From Strigamia acuminata (lineage: Eukaryota > Arthropoda > Chilopoda > Geophilomorpha > Linotaeniidae): a stretch of 64,000 nucleotides of DNA. Position 1 is the stretch's first letter. Each line of letters starts with the position of its first letter. Positions 35,717-48,119 of this stretch are shown here, piece after piece. The position numbers and the translations under genes are program-made. Where the stretch lies: assembly GCA_949358305.1 (NCBI GenBank), contig OX442314.1, positions 63,993,369-64,057,368 on the forward strand, read 5' to 3'. The notes beneath the pieces were generated by a model, which saw only the letters and a program-made list of their open reading frames with translations, did not search any database and was not told where the DNA came from.

Positions 35717-35858
35717 ATGAAGCAAACTGGATCCTTTATTCCTTTACCATTAGTTTTAGCGTTCGTTTTCGTTTTCATTGGCTGCGAGTTAGTTGGTGAG
35801 CAACAATCATTAAAAGAGGAAAGAAAACTTTTCTTCTTCGCTTCGAATGAACCTACAA
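35717..35858 (+). CDS. Candidate first exon of a secreted or membrane protein, unrecognised
   Basis: From ATG 35717 the frame gives 47 residues plus one base before ACAA/GTAAGT, a near-consensus 5' splice site (GT at 35859-35860). Residues 1-23 look like a signal peptide: a short polar start (MKQTGS), a hydrophobic core (PLPLVLAFVFVFIG) and a Cys. A polar stretch (GEQQSLKEERK) and LFFFASNEPT follow. The end vaguely resembles the ephrin strand before its splice site, but the phase is 1, not 2, so it could not join the same ephrin exon 2 in frame. Inference: an alternative or nested gene start, or coincidence, since a chance hydrophobic frame next to a chance donor is possible in 64 kb. If not spliced, the frame stops after 64 codons. 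Confidence 0.25.
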
Positions 35859-35872
35859 GTAAGTTTCCTCAG

Positions 35873-38800
35873 AAAAAAGAAATGCATTCAACATTGAACA
35901 TTGAACATTGAACATGTCATGTGATTAGGAATTTTCGTCGGCCAAATTATGGTAACTTCCGGTCGCTGTATAAGACGAGTGATGGCATTTAATAAACTGT
36001 AAGAGTGATATAAAGGTGGTCGTTTCGTTTTATTTTAAGTGGCGTTGTGGACGGTTTCCGGTGTGGCGGATGATGGAGATTGGTAATTAGAGATGATGTG
36101 AAAAAAATGTGCGTGAAAATAGTGGAAATTTATATATTTTGCAAATTATTTACGATGTTAATTAAATTGAAGGTAATTAGCATAAGAGTTGGTAACGGTA
36201 GCGTAGAAAAGAAAAAGCAAACAAATTTATATTTGTTCGTTAGTGGCTCGGTCAATAAGGAAGAACATGAGCATCGTGCACGTCAAATGAATAAATTATA
36301 CAGCAGGAGGTACCGCCAATTCAAGTTCCGCCATTTTGCTTGATTGTTTTAAATTTAAATTCAAATTTAAATTTAAATTTAAAGCTAAAACCCGCTTCTA
36401 TTGTATAAACGTGTATAAAGTTAACCTCGTGACATGCTGAGGGATTAGCAAATGACTTATTCTAATCCCTGCAGCTGTGGTGAGGTCAGTTCAGCTCTGA
36501 GAGACATCAGAGCGAGTGAGAGAGAGAAGGGAAGGAAAGGAAAGGAAAGGAAAGGAAAGGAAAGGAAGGGAAGGGAAGGAGCAAGACTAATTAAACTTCT
36601 CCCATAAGCCTACTCTCTATTCTCTACTCTCTGGTCGCCGTCGCCGGATTAGTCTTTGACTGTGCATCTGCACGTGTCAAATATGACAACAATTTGTTAG
36701 CTCTCTTATTAGCTTTTAACGTTCATATTTCATCATTTTCATTTTGAATCTAATGTAATGAGAAATTTCATCAAATTAAACTTGGATCGAAATTAGATAT
36801 AGGCTACCATAAATAAAACGTGGAACAAAATTGTCTCGATTTAAAAAATTCGATTTCCAATGAGCTATTTTAATAAGGATTGAAACCGGTGCGGTGACGG
36901 TCGAAAGGCCTTTGGTAAACAACAAACGCGTATTGTATTTGTCATTCAAATCAATCTTTATTAAATAATCTCCACCGAGCCATCAAGACCGAGCGAGACA
37001 GAGCTAAACAATTGTGAATTTTTCTTTTTCTCTCTTTCTTTCTTCACGTGTAATGCAAATGTCACGTGTGAATAGTGCGCGTGCGCGTATTTTTTGAATT
37101 TACAAGTTTAATGTTGCGCAGCAGGTATTAGGAGATAAGATGTCATTGCAAGATGTGCGTATAGGTGAGCTTTTTTCTACTTACTCATTTTCTCTAAACT
37201 CTTTTTCAGCAAGAAATATAAAACATTTTATGATGCCCATTTATGCTTCGCTTGAATTTTTATCGGCTTATGATAGTCGTTTAGCGTATACTCGTAATCG
37301 AAATTTAGTTAGTCGGCTGGTTGGCCAAATCACCAGGCGGCGAGTGAGTGAGTGAGTGAGTGAGTGAGTGAGTGAGTGTGCACCGATCCAGCGATTGATC
37401 TTTTCTTCCATTCGTCGTATACAAGCACATCAAATTCTGATTTAGTTCTTTTTTTTAGCTTTGTTGCCAACTGAAAACGTACGACTTAAAAAATGTACAG
37501 ACTTTGAGGCACCACACAAATTGACAAAGTAAATGTATTTGTGTGAGTGTGAACCGAGCAATGAAAATGAGTCTCCTCTCCACACATAAAGCTGTTGTGT
37601 TTTGAATATTTTTTTCTTACGTTGTTTAATTGAAAGGTTTAATGCCAGCTGAAAGCAGATTGAATAATTGAGTGGAGGAAACAACATATAACATATTGTT
37701 AGGCATTTGGCTGAAATATAGTGTTTGATAGCGAAAATGAGCTAATAAAAAAGAGGTGGTGGAACTGGAAACATGTAGAAGAGCTAGTCCCCTCCTCATT
37801 CTCGAGTCTCCACGGACCAGAAGACAATGTGAAAAATAGATGAAGTGTGTATTGTTTGCCATAAATCGCTGGCGAGGGTAGGAATGTGTGTTTGTGCTGT
37901 TTTTGTTCAGTAGAGGGAAGTCCCAAAGTGCTTAATTCGAGTGGTGGCAGTGTTATCAATTGAAAATCCCATCTCCTTAGCCACGAAAACGAAAACCCAT
38001 GAGGGGGGAAGAGGAGATCCACCAGAGGGATCGACCGACAGCTTCCCACCATTTTCTGCGCGCATACCTAAACAGCTCGGAGGGCTCCAAACGACTTTGA
38101 TGGCACTTTCTTCGTAGATGGTGCTGGGGAATATGTGGAGCATACCATTTACATAAATCTTGATTTAGACTATCATAAAATCCATCTCGACTTACATTAC
38201 GCATTACGGCGCTCCCTCAAATTTTCCTCGGCTCCCATTTGCAGCGTTTGCTCTGGCTTTTCCAATGTCGCGAGGCATCAAGCTCCGAGCGTGAGCGTGA
38301 ACGTGAACGTGAGCATGAACGTGAGCGTCACCTTGTCTCCACTCCAGCTCCGGCAAAGAAATTTCCTCGCATTTTTCCATTTTTTTCGATGTTCGCAACA
38401 TAAGTTGAGTTCACATACTTGTACAGGTTAAATTATCCAAACGAACTTGAATGAGGCTCAATTTGACAAGAATAAACTCGAAATTGGAGTTAACAAAACA
38501 AAAACACAACAATTTTCCTTTCCTTTCCTTGGGATTGTACAAATGAGCGCATGGTACAAATCAACTCTCTAGAGGACATTGGTCAAAAAATACTAAACGA
38601 AAATTCAAACATTGTAATATTACAATGGAGTCGAATTGAGATTTTACGCTAAATGTTGTTGACCGTTTGCGAGCAGTTGCATCAGATTCACATTCACCTC
38701 ACCCCCATTGAATTGTTAAGTGCACTGGAAGCTGTCTTGCAAATTCAATTGACAACACAAATTGTCTTCTGTCGGTGAAGATTAGTTGTTAATTTTGTGC

Positions 38801-38956
38801 TATAATCAATCCCACAAATAGTAGAAAGAGAGCCATGTAGTCTATCAATGCGTATCAGCCGCTGAGCCAATGTGACCCATTCCCGAGCTGTAGCTTTCCA
38901 GTTCGGATAGTTTACACTGAAATACTAAACGGTATGCCCATATGTAAAGTTGCAGT
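35873..38956. other. Presumed intron, no exon seen
   Basis: Repeats: alternating AAATTT/AAATTC 36350-36383, GGAAA/GGGAA 36531-36580, GAGT x9 37342-37378, the hexamer GTGAGC/GTGAAC 38287-38330. Several overlapping minus-strand frames at 37442-38204 are of mixed composition without a domain. Confidence 0.45.
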
Positions 38957-39225
38957 AGGCGCATTCGAAAAGTAATTTGCACTAAACGACCAGTGCAACT
39001 GGTAGTGTAAATTTCAAGTTAAACGACCCAATTTTCGAGTTTCAAAATAAATTTCTGTGTAAAATTCAGTCGTGTAAATTCAAGTGTAAATATTAAATTA
39101 GTCCAAATAATAACCATAGTCATTATTGTTATTGTTGTTTACTCTAAAAAAAAAAACAGGAGATTATAAAAACATGATTATAAAATGTAAATTTATTTTA
39201 ATTATTTGTATTATTAATATTTATT

Positions 39226-39439
39226 TCGGGAATCGGCTGAACATCCGCCTCAATCGCACAAATGCGGCCGAACACCAGCCGCATTAGATCGCACAAACGC
39301 GGCCGAACGTCGGCCGAACGTCGGCCGCATTCGATTGTATAAATGCGGCCGAACGTCGGTCGAACGTCGGCCGTATTCGATCGTACAAATGCGGTCGAAC
39401 ATCGGTCGCATTCGATCGCAAGAATGCGGCTAATACCTG
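39226..39439. repeat. GC-rich minisatellite with GCGGCCGAACGTCGG core
   Basis: Variant units built from GATCGCACAAATGCGGCCG and AACGTCGGCCGCATTC are repeated about five times with a nested GGCCGAACGTC duplication. It stands out as a CpG-dense island in very AT-rich surroundings. It lies wholly inside the 38957-39686 element. Confidence 0.8.
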
Positions 39440-39592
39440 CTAAAAAATTGTTCTTGCGATCGACATCGTTCCAACCGATCTAACGAAAATCCAAGATGGC
39501 TGCCAGCAAGACCCGATTTCAACGAGAAAACTCGTTGCACGGAGATTTTAAACGGAAACGTGGCGTACAGGCCGTTTCCGTTTAACCAGTTT

Positions 39593-39665
39593 ACACGACA
39601 TTTACACGAATTAATTCGTGTAAATGTCGTGTGAAAACGAGTGTAAACACGTTTACACTCGTTTT
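39593..39665. repeat. Perfect 40-bp palindrome followed by a 15-bp hairpin
   Basis: Positions 39593-39612 (ACACGACATTTACACGAATT) are followed without spacer by their exact reverse complement (39613-39632). Next, 39634-39648 (AAAACGAGTGTAAAC) pairs exactly with 39651-39665 across a 2-base loop. Both sit at the right end of the larger TIR element. Confidence 0.9.
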
Positions 39666-39686
39666 AATGACTTTTCGAATGCGCCT

Positions 39687-42099
39687 AGTATTTGGTTTTC
39701 GTGTTCTCGTGTTGTGTAATTATTTACGTGCACACATTTGGTAGAGCTAGAGGCGTAGCAAAATTTGCAAGGCAATTAGCCGAAGCCAGCACCGCAGCTG
39801 TGTAATGAGCTACTCAATGAATATTATGCTGCTGCATCCACCATAAGTGCTATTACACTACCTATTTGAACACTCGGACGCTTTGCTCTTGGGAGTGGTT
39901 AGGCCAATGAACCTCGCATGAACCTCGTGCCAACCTCGTGCCAACCTCGTGTCAACCTATTCCCCATTTTCCATCACTCAAAACATCAAGTTTGTAGCGA
40001 TACTTTCCGTACGTTACACAAGTACTTTTGCAATTCAGCATCAAATATACTTTGTGTCCAGAATATACAGAACGATAGTCTATGCGATCGAGTGGCACAA
40101 GTAAGGCGCCCTGTTAGTCCAATTTCCGCTGTTTGTTTTTCCGCGTCTTTAAGATGATTAGTAATGTGGATATATCCGGTTGATTGTAGGCTAATATTTG
40201 CACTAATCGAGAGCAATTTCCCGTGTTTTACTCCTTATTAGCCATCAGCTTCCCTGTCAGGTCTCCCCAAAGGGACTCCCATGACAACACTATTTCCGCC
40301 ATAATTACGTCATTGCTGATTGTGTCAGTTTGTTCGCAGATTAGGAACACATTTGCTGAGTCTCGGCACTTGTGCTTATTTTTTTTTTATTTTTATTTTT
40401 TTATTTTTTTGTCTTCTGTTTTCTTCTTCTTTAACTTGGCGGATGTTTACTTTGTCCTCTGGCGCTCACTTTTACTCTTTCGATCGCTTTTCTTTTTTTC
40501 TTTTCTTCTTTTTCCTGTCTGTTATTCTTAGAATTAGCGGTGAGGAACCAAGATGGCGTCAATATTTTTTCTTTTCTTTTCTTTTCTTTTCTTTTTCTCG
40601 TGGAAAATTGAAAAGCCAATCGTAACGTAATGTATAAAGTAAAGCGTTGTTTGGGTTTTAGAGCGCAAAAATATTGGCGCGCTTCAATGGTTTAGTGATG
40701 AAAACCATTCATCAAGTTTGAAGAGCGAAATTTAATTATTGCCGGTAGTTGGGTTGTTTAGTTATCTATTAAATGGCCGAGCCTTGTTAACATGGAGCCA
40801 ACGACTGAACAATCAAACGAAGCGCTCAAGCACAAACCGGAAATAAGACAAATGTACCATACCGGAAGTGAATGATACGACACCCCAAGTTCTACTCAAT
40901 TCTCTAATGAATTACTTGGTTTTAGCAATCATCTGTTTCCGCTAGCAGGCTCAGTTTTATCTCCTGGTGGTTCAAGTATAAAATTCAAACAACATCTCAT
41001 TTTGTTTAACTTTTTTTTGTTAAATGAAAAAAAAAGAAAGAAAGAAAGAAAGAAAAAATTAACTTTAAGGTTGGAGATGAGTTTGGTTTATTGATTTCCG
41101 TTTTGAGATTGTCACACGACATAAAATTCCTTTGAGGAAAAAAAAATGAACGACTAAAAAAAAAATGGGAAAGAGAAAGTCAAGTCTTGTCAATAGACTA
41201 TTATCAGATTGCCAAAAACAAGTTTTTTTTTTTTAGTTTTTTCTTTCTTTCTTTCACTCTCCTTTTTTTCCCTCTTCTGCAATGCCCTCACTGGAAAATC
41301 CTCACGTGACATGTGTATACAACATTTTGTAAAAAGCCAATCATGCGCCATCAGGGTATTATATACTGTAGAACTGTAATGTCAAATTGATGTATTCGAC
41401 TGTTTTATGGATATTTGATTAAAGATTATCGTATTCTAAGTTGGAAATATTTACGTTGGGCTAACTTAAAAGTGTGTTAAGTTTTCTAGTTACTTTACCC
41501 AACGCCAGGGTGTTGGAAATATGAACTATACTATGTTAAGACAGTATTCTTCTGGTTTTGTGTTTTGATTTATGTGTTACGTGAGGCATTAACTAGTAAA
41601 AATAATAAAATATTCTTCGTGGATTTTTTCTTTCGTTTTTTATTTGAGGAAGGTTTTGTGAGTAGATTTGTAAGATTTATTTTGCAACTTGAGCATATGT
41701 TTCTTCATTCACGTCCATCTAGAAAAGTTCAGGAAAGGGAGGAAATGGTATGTTTGCGTTTAGTTAGAATAAAAAAGAATTTTCAGGAGATGGAACTGCT
41801 CTCCGTTTAGTTAGATTACCCGAAAGAAAGAAAACAGCAGCGCCAATGACGTAATGTTGCAAACGGAAGTGAAGTTAGTTTTTGTTGTGACTCGCATCAA
41901 ATCAATGTGTACCAGTTGATTAAATTAGGAAACGTGTTTTAAGATGACGCTTTTTTGTTGATGACTTGTAATTACAGGTTTTGAGAGGATAACGCCAATA
42001 TTGGAAATTTAAGATTGGAAGAAATGTTTATTTTGGATGTTACTTTTGAGGTTTTCATTTATACAAAACGCAAAATTTTTTATCGTTTAAATTCATGAT
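39687..42099. other. Presumed intron, no exon seen
   Basis: Contains an 11-bp tandem repeat ACCTCGTGCCA x4 (about 39910-39957), T-rich repeats near 40381-40411, TTTTC repeats 40566-40595 and AAAG 41036-41054. AAGATGGCG occurs at 40550. Phe-rich frames at 40223-40625 come from the T-rich repeats. Confidence 0.45.
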
Positions 42100-42271
42100 T
42101 ATAGTAGGTGCATTCAAAAAGTCTAAAACGTATGCAAAACTCGTTTCGTGTTTGCACGTGTCGTCATTCCCATTCCCATTGAATAGCATGTTATTCAATG
42201 GGAATGACGTCACGTGCAAACACGAAACGAGTTTTACATACGTTTTAGACTTATTGAATGCACCTACTATA
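42100..42271. mobile_element. 172-bp near-perfect foldback MITE
   Basis: The outer ends TATAGTAGGTGCATTC (42100) and GAATGCACCTACTATA (ending 42271) are exact inverted copies, and the whole element folds into one hairpin of about 80-bp arms. The main differences are an extra CCCATT in the left arm and a few point changes. The loop is GCATGT between GAATA and TATTC. The termini match those of the 38957 element. Open frames on either strand here are inverted images of each other and are not genes. Confidence 0.85.
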
Positions 42272-44111
42272 CTTGGGCGATTTCCAATATAGAGGATTTT
42301 TAAAAAAAATCCATACACATTTACACATTCGTACGAACATTTTGAGCAGATTTTCGTTTCAATTTTGAGAAATAAAAAACAAAAAAATGAAGAAATAGAA
42401 TAAATATTTTTTAACAAAAGTATTTTTTTTGTTGCCAAAACATAATTTATTTTTGCCGAACGCTTTTGTGTGTCTTTTGACGGTGACTGAGTTTTCAATC
42501 GAATTACCACCTGGATCGTTTGTTATTTGTGTGTAGAAAAGATAAAGGAAATTGTATTGATTTTCCATTGGCTTTAACGATAGGCTGAGCCACGCCTGTC
42601 ACCTGATTGATTAGAATCCCTCCTTCTTGCCATCTACAGGCGCCATTACTGCATGATGAGTGCATTAAGGAGAAGGCTTGACAGTTGAAATTTCAAACTC
42701 GAGAATCAAGTGGAGCGATTTTAAGTGTCTTCTCAATAAAGATGCGAGTCAACACAAATCTTTCCCACCAGCAGGCTTAAGTCGTAGGCCTCTTTCTCTT
42801 TCTCTCTCATTTTTCTCTCATTTTCTCTCTTTCTCTCAATCTCTCTCTTTCCCAACCGTGTACTTTGCTCTTCACTTTTGTGCTCGTGTCACGTAATATT
42901 CCCTTCTCCGAACTTGCTTTTCAATTTATCTCACTCGGGATAAATGACGATAGGGTTTTCATGGATAAATTAAAAAAAATTTCAAGTTAAGCACCGAATA
43001 AGGTTTTGTATATTCGCTTTCAACACCAGATTAAAAAAAATGAGAAGAGAGAATAAATATTTCATGTGAAAATAAATTAAAATCCTACATCAAAATGCAC
43101 TGATGCCATAACTTATTTTTTGCAAGTGTGCACAATTTTATAATATATCAAATGGGCTATTCGAAAATAAATGTCAAAGACTCAAAGATGGCAGCCGAAC
43201 AGTAATAAAAAAATACGTACCGGTAATTGATTATTTTTTTCTTCTCTTTTTCTTCAGTTTAAAAAAAAACAGTACCGGTATTTCAACAAGATGGTGAATT
43301 GATTTCGTATTCATATTTGGAAGAGCTTTGCGAAAATACGTGTTAAAAAATGTAGAGACAGGAGCAGTCAATTGAAAAGCAATTTTTTTTTTCCCCTATA
43401 TGAAAAATTGAAATAATTTTTTTTGAAATTTTGTGCAAAAAAAGTTCATTTGCGCAAGTCATCAATAACCCATCAATGAAACTGTCAAATCCCCAAATTG
43501 CGAGTCTACATCATGAAAAATCCATTTTGCTCAATCATCACTTATTTTTTCTGTCGTACATTTTTGCATCCATCTTCTATACCAAAGTAATCTCGTTCAG
43601 CTTTGAATTATTTTTTTCTTTCTTACTTTTCTTTTTCAAAATTAACTTGGGCTGATATTATTGTTTTATAAATTAATGATAAAATATATTAGTCGAGCAT
43701 CTTGACGAAATAGTCGCATGGGGGAATGGAATGGCGGTGAAAAGAGGGTCTGAATGAGAAAATAAAAGGAAGTAGGGGAAAAAAACCATCTTCCCTCTCC
43801 CCCAGTCACCAAATAGGCCTACCTCTATTGGTCTTTATTGGTCACAGGTTTCTTTGAGTGAGAATCCCTGATGCTTATAATAGGAATAGGATTTGGCCCA
43901 GTCATGTCGTACTCATATTCCACCTGATATTGGCACGAATCAATGAAATCAGCCAAATGGACCTCTTTTTATCTTCTCTTTTCGCCATTTTGTAGTTGAC
44001 GTTATTAGATTCTTCGCAGTCGAAGGGGGAGGGAGTCTGCGGGAGCATTTGCAGTAAACAAGGTGTTTTTCCCGTCTGGGAAAAATGTTTACAAAAATGG
44101 GATTGATTTTT

Positions 44112-44234
44112 TATTTTACTATATTTTATTTTATTTTATTTTATTTTACTATATTTTATTTTATTTTATTTTATTTTATTTTATTTTATTTTATTTATTT
44201 TATTTTATTTTATTTTATTTCATTTTATTTTATT
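44112..44234. repeat. TTTTA pentamer microsatellite, about 120 bp
   Basis: Nearly uninterrupted TTTTA units with ACTATA and TTTA interruptions. It generates Phe/Leu/Tyr/Ile-rich frames that are not genes. Confidence 0.95.
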
Positions 44235-45300
44235 TCTCTGTACATTTTCGTGCTTTTCTTTTTCACATTTCATTTACTTGTAGTTCAAAAAGGAGAATAG
44301 TGATAATGCAGTGTAGAGTAATAGGCTAATAGCTGTAAAGGGCGTGTTTTTGCGTGTCATTACACGAGGTTTTGATAAGAATTAATTGATTGACAATTTG
44401 GTAAATTCACATTGATTTTTCATCACTAGAGTTTATTGGTTTCCGAGTAGAAAGTTTAAATTTGAATGAGGTGAGGTGAGGTGAGGTGAGGTGGGGCTGG
44501 TTGTTGTTTGATGTGTTAATGGGATTTGATAGAACGGATTAAGGTCGGCGTTTAATTGCAAAGTTTCGGTTCTAATGATGAGTTGACGATATTTGATGAT
44601 GAGTTGAAATGAAAATGTGAAAAGTCTTGACGTTGTGCTAAAGGGATGAAAGTCGTGTCGTGTTTTTGCTGCTGTTATTGCTCGAGTAAAGATATATATA
44701 CAGCCACAGCTGGCTGCGAGCTTACAGATAGCGATTGTGGAGGATTTAGACATGGGATCCGAGCAAAGATTTATAAGATATATATTTCTCATCATCTTGT
44801 CTCTTCTCTTTGCTTGACATTGACAATAATAATGATGATCTAACTTGTTATATTTCATTCGATCCGATGGTCTCGACCGAACACATCTTGCAAGTTTTAA
44901 TCTTTTAACAAGAAATTCGCATAAATGGACGGAAACAAATTGGGATCAATTTCAAGAGATGTGCTTGATAATTGACGTTTTGAAAAAAACTGAGATTAAC
45001 CTCAACGGATTTGCCACCTTCTTCTTGCCACATCATCACGTATTCTCATCTCATGTTGATTTACATTTGTTTAATGAGAATAAAAAGGTTTCGAAAGTTG
45101 TGGCGTGGCAATTACGTGTCACTTTTCCAGCTGAGCAAGAAGAAATTTTTAGAGCATTTTGCCAATTCAAATGACTTTCATGAATTTTAATTCACTTTTT
45201 ATTACTCTCGATTTCATTTCATTATAGGAAAAAAAACACATTAGAGTCATAGGTAAGGGTTGCACTAAGGTGCAAGGAAAACAGCAAGGAACATTACCAT

Positions 45301-45302
<2 letters not shown>

Positions 45303-45352
<50 letters not shown>
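45303..45352. repeat. GA dinucleotide microsatellite, 25 units
   Basis: An uninterrupted GA tract on the plus strand. Long uninterrupted GA tracts are usually unstable in length and in animals can be bound by GAGA-type factors. Confidence 0.95.
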
Positions 45353-45355
<3 letters not shown>

Positions 45356-48076
45356 ATGAAAAAACATGAGTTGAGGATGTTACACATCCCCATCCATCCA
45401 TCCCTCATCCCTCATCCCTCATCCTCATTTCTCTTCTCCTGCCCTCCTGCGGTAGAGGAGAGGAGAGGGGATAATCAGTACGGTATGTAGGGGTAACCTG
45501 AGCAGCTGAGGATTTTGGGATTGCTAGCTGGGAGCCAGGGAAGCAACGACAAAGGTGTAATTGAAAGTCCTCGTAAATAGTGTAGAAAGGAGAAAAATAG
45601 AGTTAATGGTTAAACCTGCCACCAGGGCGTGTGATGGCAACGGAAGTTGGTAACCGCTCAAATTGAAAATTTAATGAAATTTAATGTAATGGGATTTTTT
45701 TTTCTTTTTTTCTTTTTTTGGTCGTTAGTGTTTTTTGGTGGGTGAGGAAATTAAAGTTCAATTTCGAATGAGTTGAATTAATTTGAAATGGCAATAAATA
45801 AGTTGTCTCGTTGAATTTGTGTTTTAGAACGACAGTGGTCGGCCATTTAAATTTGCTAATGAAGTAAAGAAGCAAGGGCATTGCGCATGCTCGTGTAATC
45901 GTAATCGAAACACTATTCGATATTTATTCAGCTTTAGACGGTGTACCGTATCTTGATTTGTTGTCATTGGTAAAATGGGATTTAGTTGTTCTCGAGCTGC
46001 TGCAGTTGAAAGTGGTGATTTGGAAACGGAATTAACCATTTCCGGTTGTTATTACGACGTTGTTGCCGTTCGATAAGAATAATTTATGACTCTGGTTGGA
46101 ACTCGAGTAGTTCTCCCATAATTCATTTTACTTTAACTTTTTTTTTTCTTCTTTTCGGTTGGGTTTAATTTTGTGCCTTTGTGTAATTTGACGTTGGCCA
46201 TGTGGCTCGCACTTGACCCGATCTGTCCTGAATTAGGTGCACTAAAATGCCAGACAAGAATTTTCTCCTACAATCTAATCCATTAGCTTCAAGTGGACTC
46301 ATCTAGAAAATTTATTTCCTCCTTTTACAAAGTTTAGAGCAGGCGGCCATTAGCATTTATTAACAGGCCGACTGTCTCTCTCTGTCTCTGTGAAACGAGG
46401 CTGACAATTGACTGGCTGCAAATGAATTTTCAATGACAAATTTTTCATTTTTATCGCCAGATTCCTTCCTTTTCAATTTCAACTCGAACAATTCAATTAT
46501 TCTACACCCAATGCGATAAGTTAGATAATGAAATTACGTTTTGCTAAGTAACAAACTCGCATCATCATTTATTAGTTGGCTCTCTTCTGGATGCGCTTGG
46601 CATTTGTTGGCATTTGTTGGCATTGTTGCACGCTTTTGCTTTTGCTATAGCCGTAAGGAAGACTAACAAACGGTTGTAGTTTGAAGTTGTTATTTTCGTT
46701 TAACCGCTTCTGGTTGTAAGTAAAGCCGGCAAATTCTTGGAGACAGATGTCCAAACTAGTCTGTAATTACTCTGTCAAGCACGTGACATGTGGCTGGGGG
46801 TGGGGATAAAAGGCGTGTTCAATTGAGGAAGAAATACGATAAACGAAACCAGGTTTTTCGCAGATTCTCATCATATTTTTGCATTTGCTTGTCAGCTGCG
46901 CGGCGAATCGGATGACGAGTGACAAGTTTATCAGATTTGTGGCTTGTCTATGCTAAATACGAACGAAGAATACTTGTTACTTCTTACTTCAAAGCATTCA
47001 TCACCAGAGAGAGCGCTTTGTTGTTTTTAGCGCAGTCGAGCTTCAAGGGGACGAACAGACAGACAGACACATGCTGCAACTTTATGGCTTCTACAAATTA
47101 AGTTAAAAGTGTCAAAATTAGATAGCGTTATCTGATTTATAGCTTCACTTCCTGCAATGGGCTCTGGAAATTAAGCTTGGACAAACTTAGTTTAATTTGT
47201 ATTTGCTAAGTTCAAACTGCAAGTTCAAACTTGTGATGAAAAATGAAGTACTCTGTGATGGCATCATTTCTAATTTTTCAGCCATTTTCTTTTCTTTTTA
47301 TTATTTGCTTGCTGCTGCGTGCATAGGCAGCTGATCAATACTTTGCAAGACATGGAGGTGACTTGAGGGGATGGTGAGTGAGGGAGGGAGGGAGGGATAA
47401 AGATGAATAAAAAGAAAGGAATCAATAGGACTAACACTTAGAGAGAGATCTCGGTGCGAGGGTGAAAAAACCTTAGTTCTGTAGCGCCAACTGGTGACAG
47501 GACAGCCTCTTGGTGCACTGCACTCTATGTCTTTTTCCTTCCATCTTCTTACTTCTTACCCTCGTGTTTTTTGTCTATTCCTCTTTCGTTCTCTTCATCT
47601 GCTCCCCGAGTTCTCCTGTCTTCGGGATTGACATGTAGTGGTTGCTCCTGTTACAGAAACCGGTGGACTTTTTTTTCCCTTTCTCTCTTTCTCTTTCTCT
47701 CTCTCATCTCGTCTCGTCTCTCCACCCCCGTCATACCCCAAAGGGAATTGTAGCATTCCAGTTTAACCTTCAGTGTCGATTTCCCAGTGTGACCCTTTGG
47801 TAATGAGGGTGTTGATAAATTCAATAAGAAAAAGGAAATGAAAAGGGGGAGGGGTATTATGCAAATGAGCAGATTATGCTAAATAAAGGGGGAAGTGTGT
47901 GATGTGGGGGAGTTATGAGTGAAGTGGTTCCAGATGTGGTCTAAAGGGGGTTTGCGATTGTTTCCTAGAGTTTGCATTTGAAGGTTGAGTCGAGTGAAAT
48001 TTGACGAGTGATGCATCGAGGGAGCGTGCTTTATGTCGCCCAATTAAATGATGTGTTTAAAATAAATAAAATAAAA

Positions 48077-48119
<43 letters not shown>

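Larger units (their letters stand above)
38957..39686. mobile_element. 730-bp TIR element with internal CpG-rich minisatellite and palindromes
   Basis: Perfect 17-bp terminal inverted repeats: AGGCGCATTCGAAAAGT (38957-38973) and its reverse complement (39670-39686). AGT stands directly outside both ends (38954-38956 and 39687-39689), a possible 3-bp target duplication. Inside are a GTGTAAAT-rich left flank, a GC-rich minisatellite (39226-39439), a GGAAACG inverted pair (about 39550-39583), a perfect 40-bp palindrome (39593-39632) and a 15-bp hairpin (39634-39665). No transposase frame is present. The terminus is shared with the foldback at 42100 (18 of 20 outer bases when AGT is included). 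Confidence 0.75.

Noticed and set aside
42055-42510. 151-codon minus frame, the longest in the window
   Set aside because: It reads through the foldback MITE at 42100-42271, and the two halves of the peptide are images of the inverted arms.
44063-44329. Phe/Leu/Tyr/Ile repeat frame
   Set aside because: Product of the TTTTA microsatellite.
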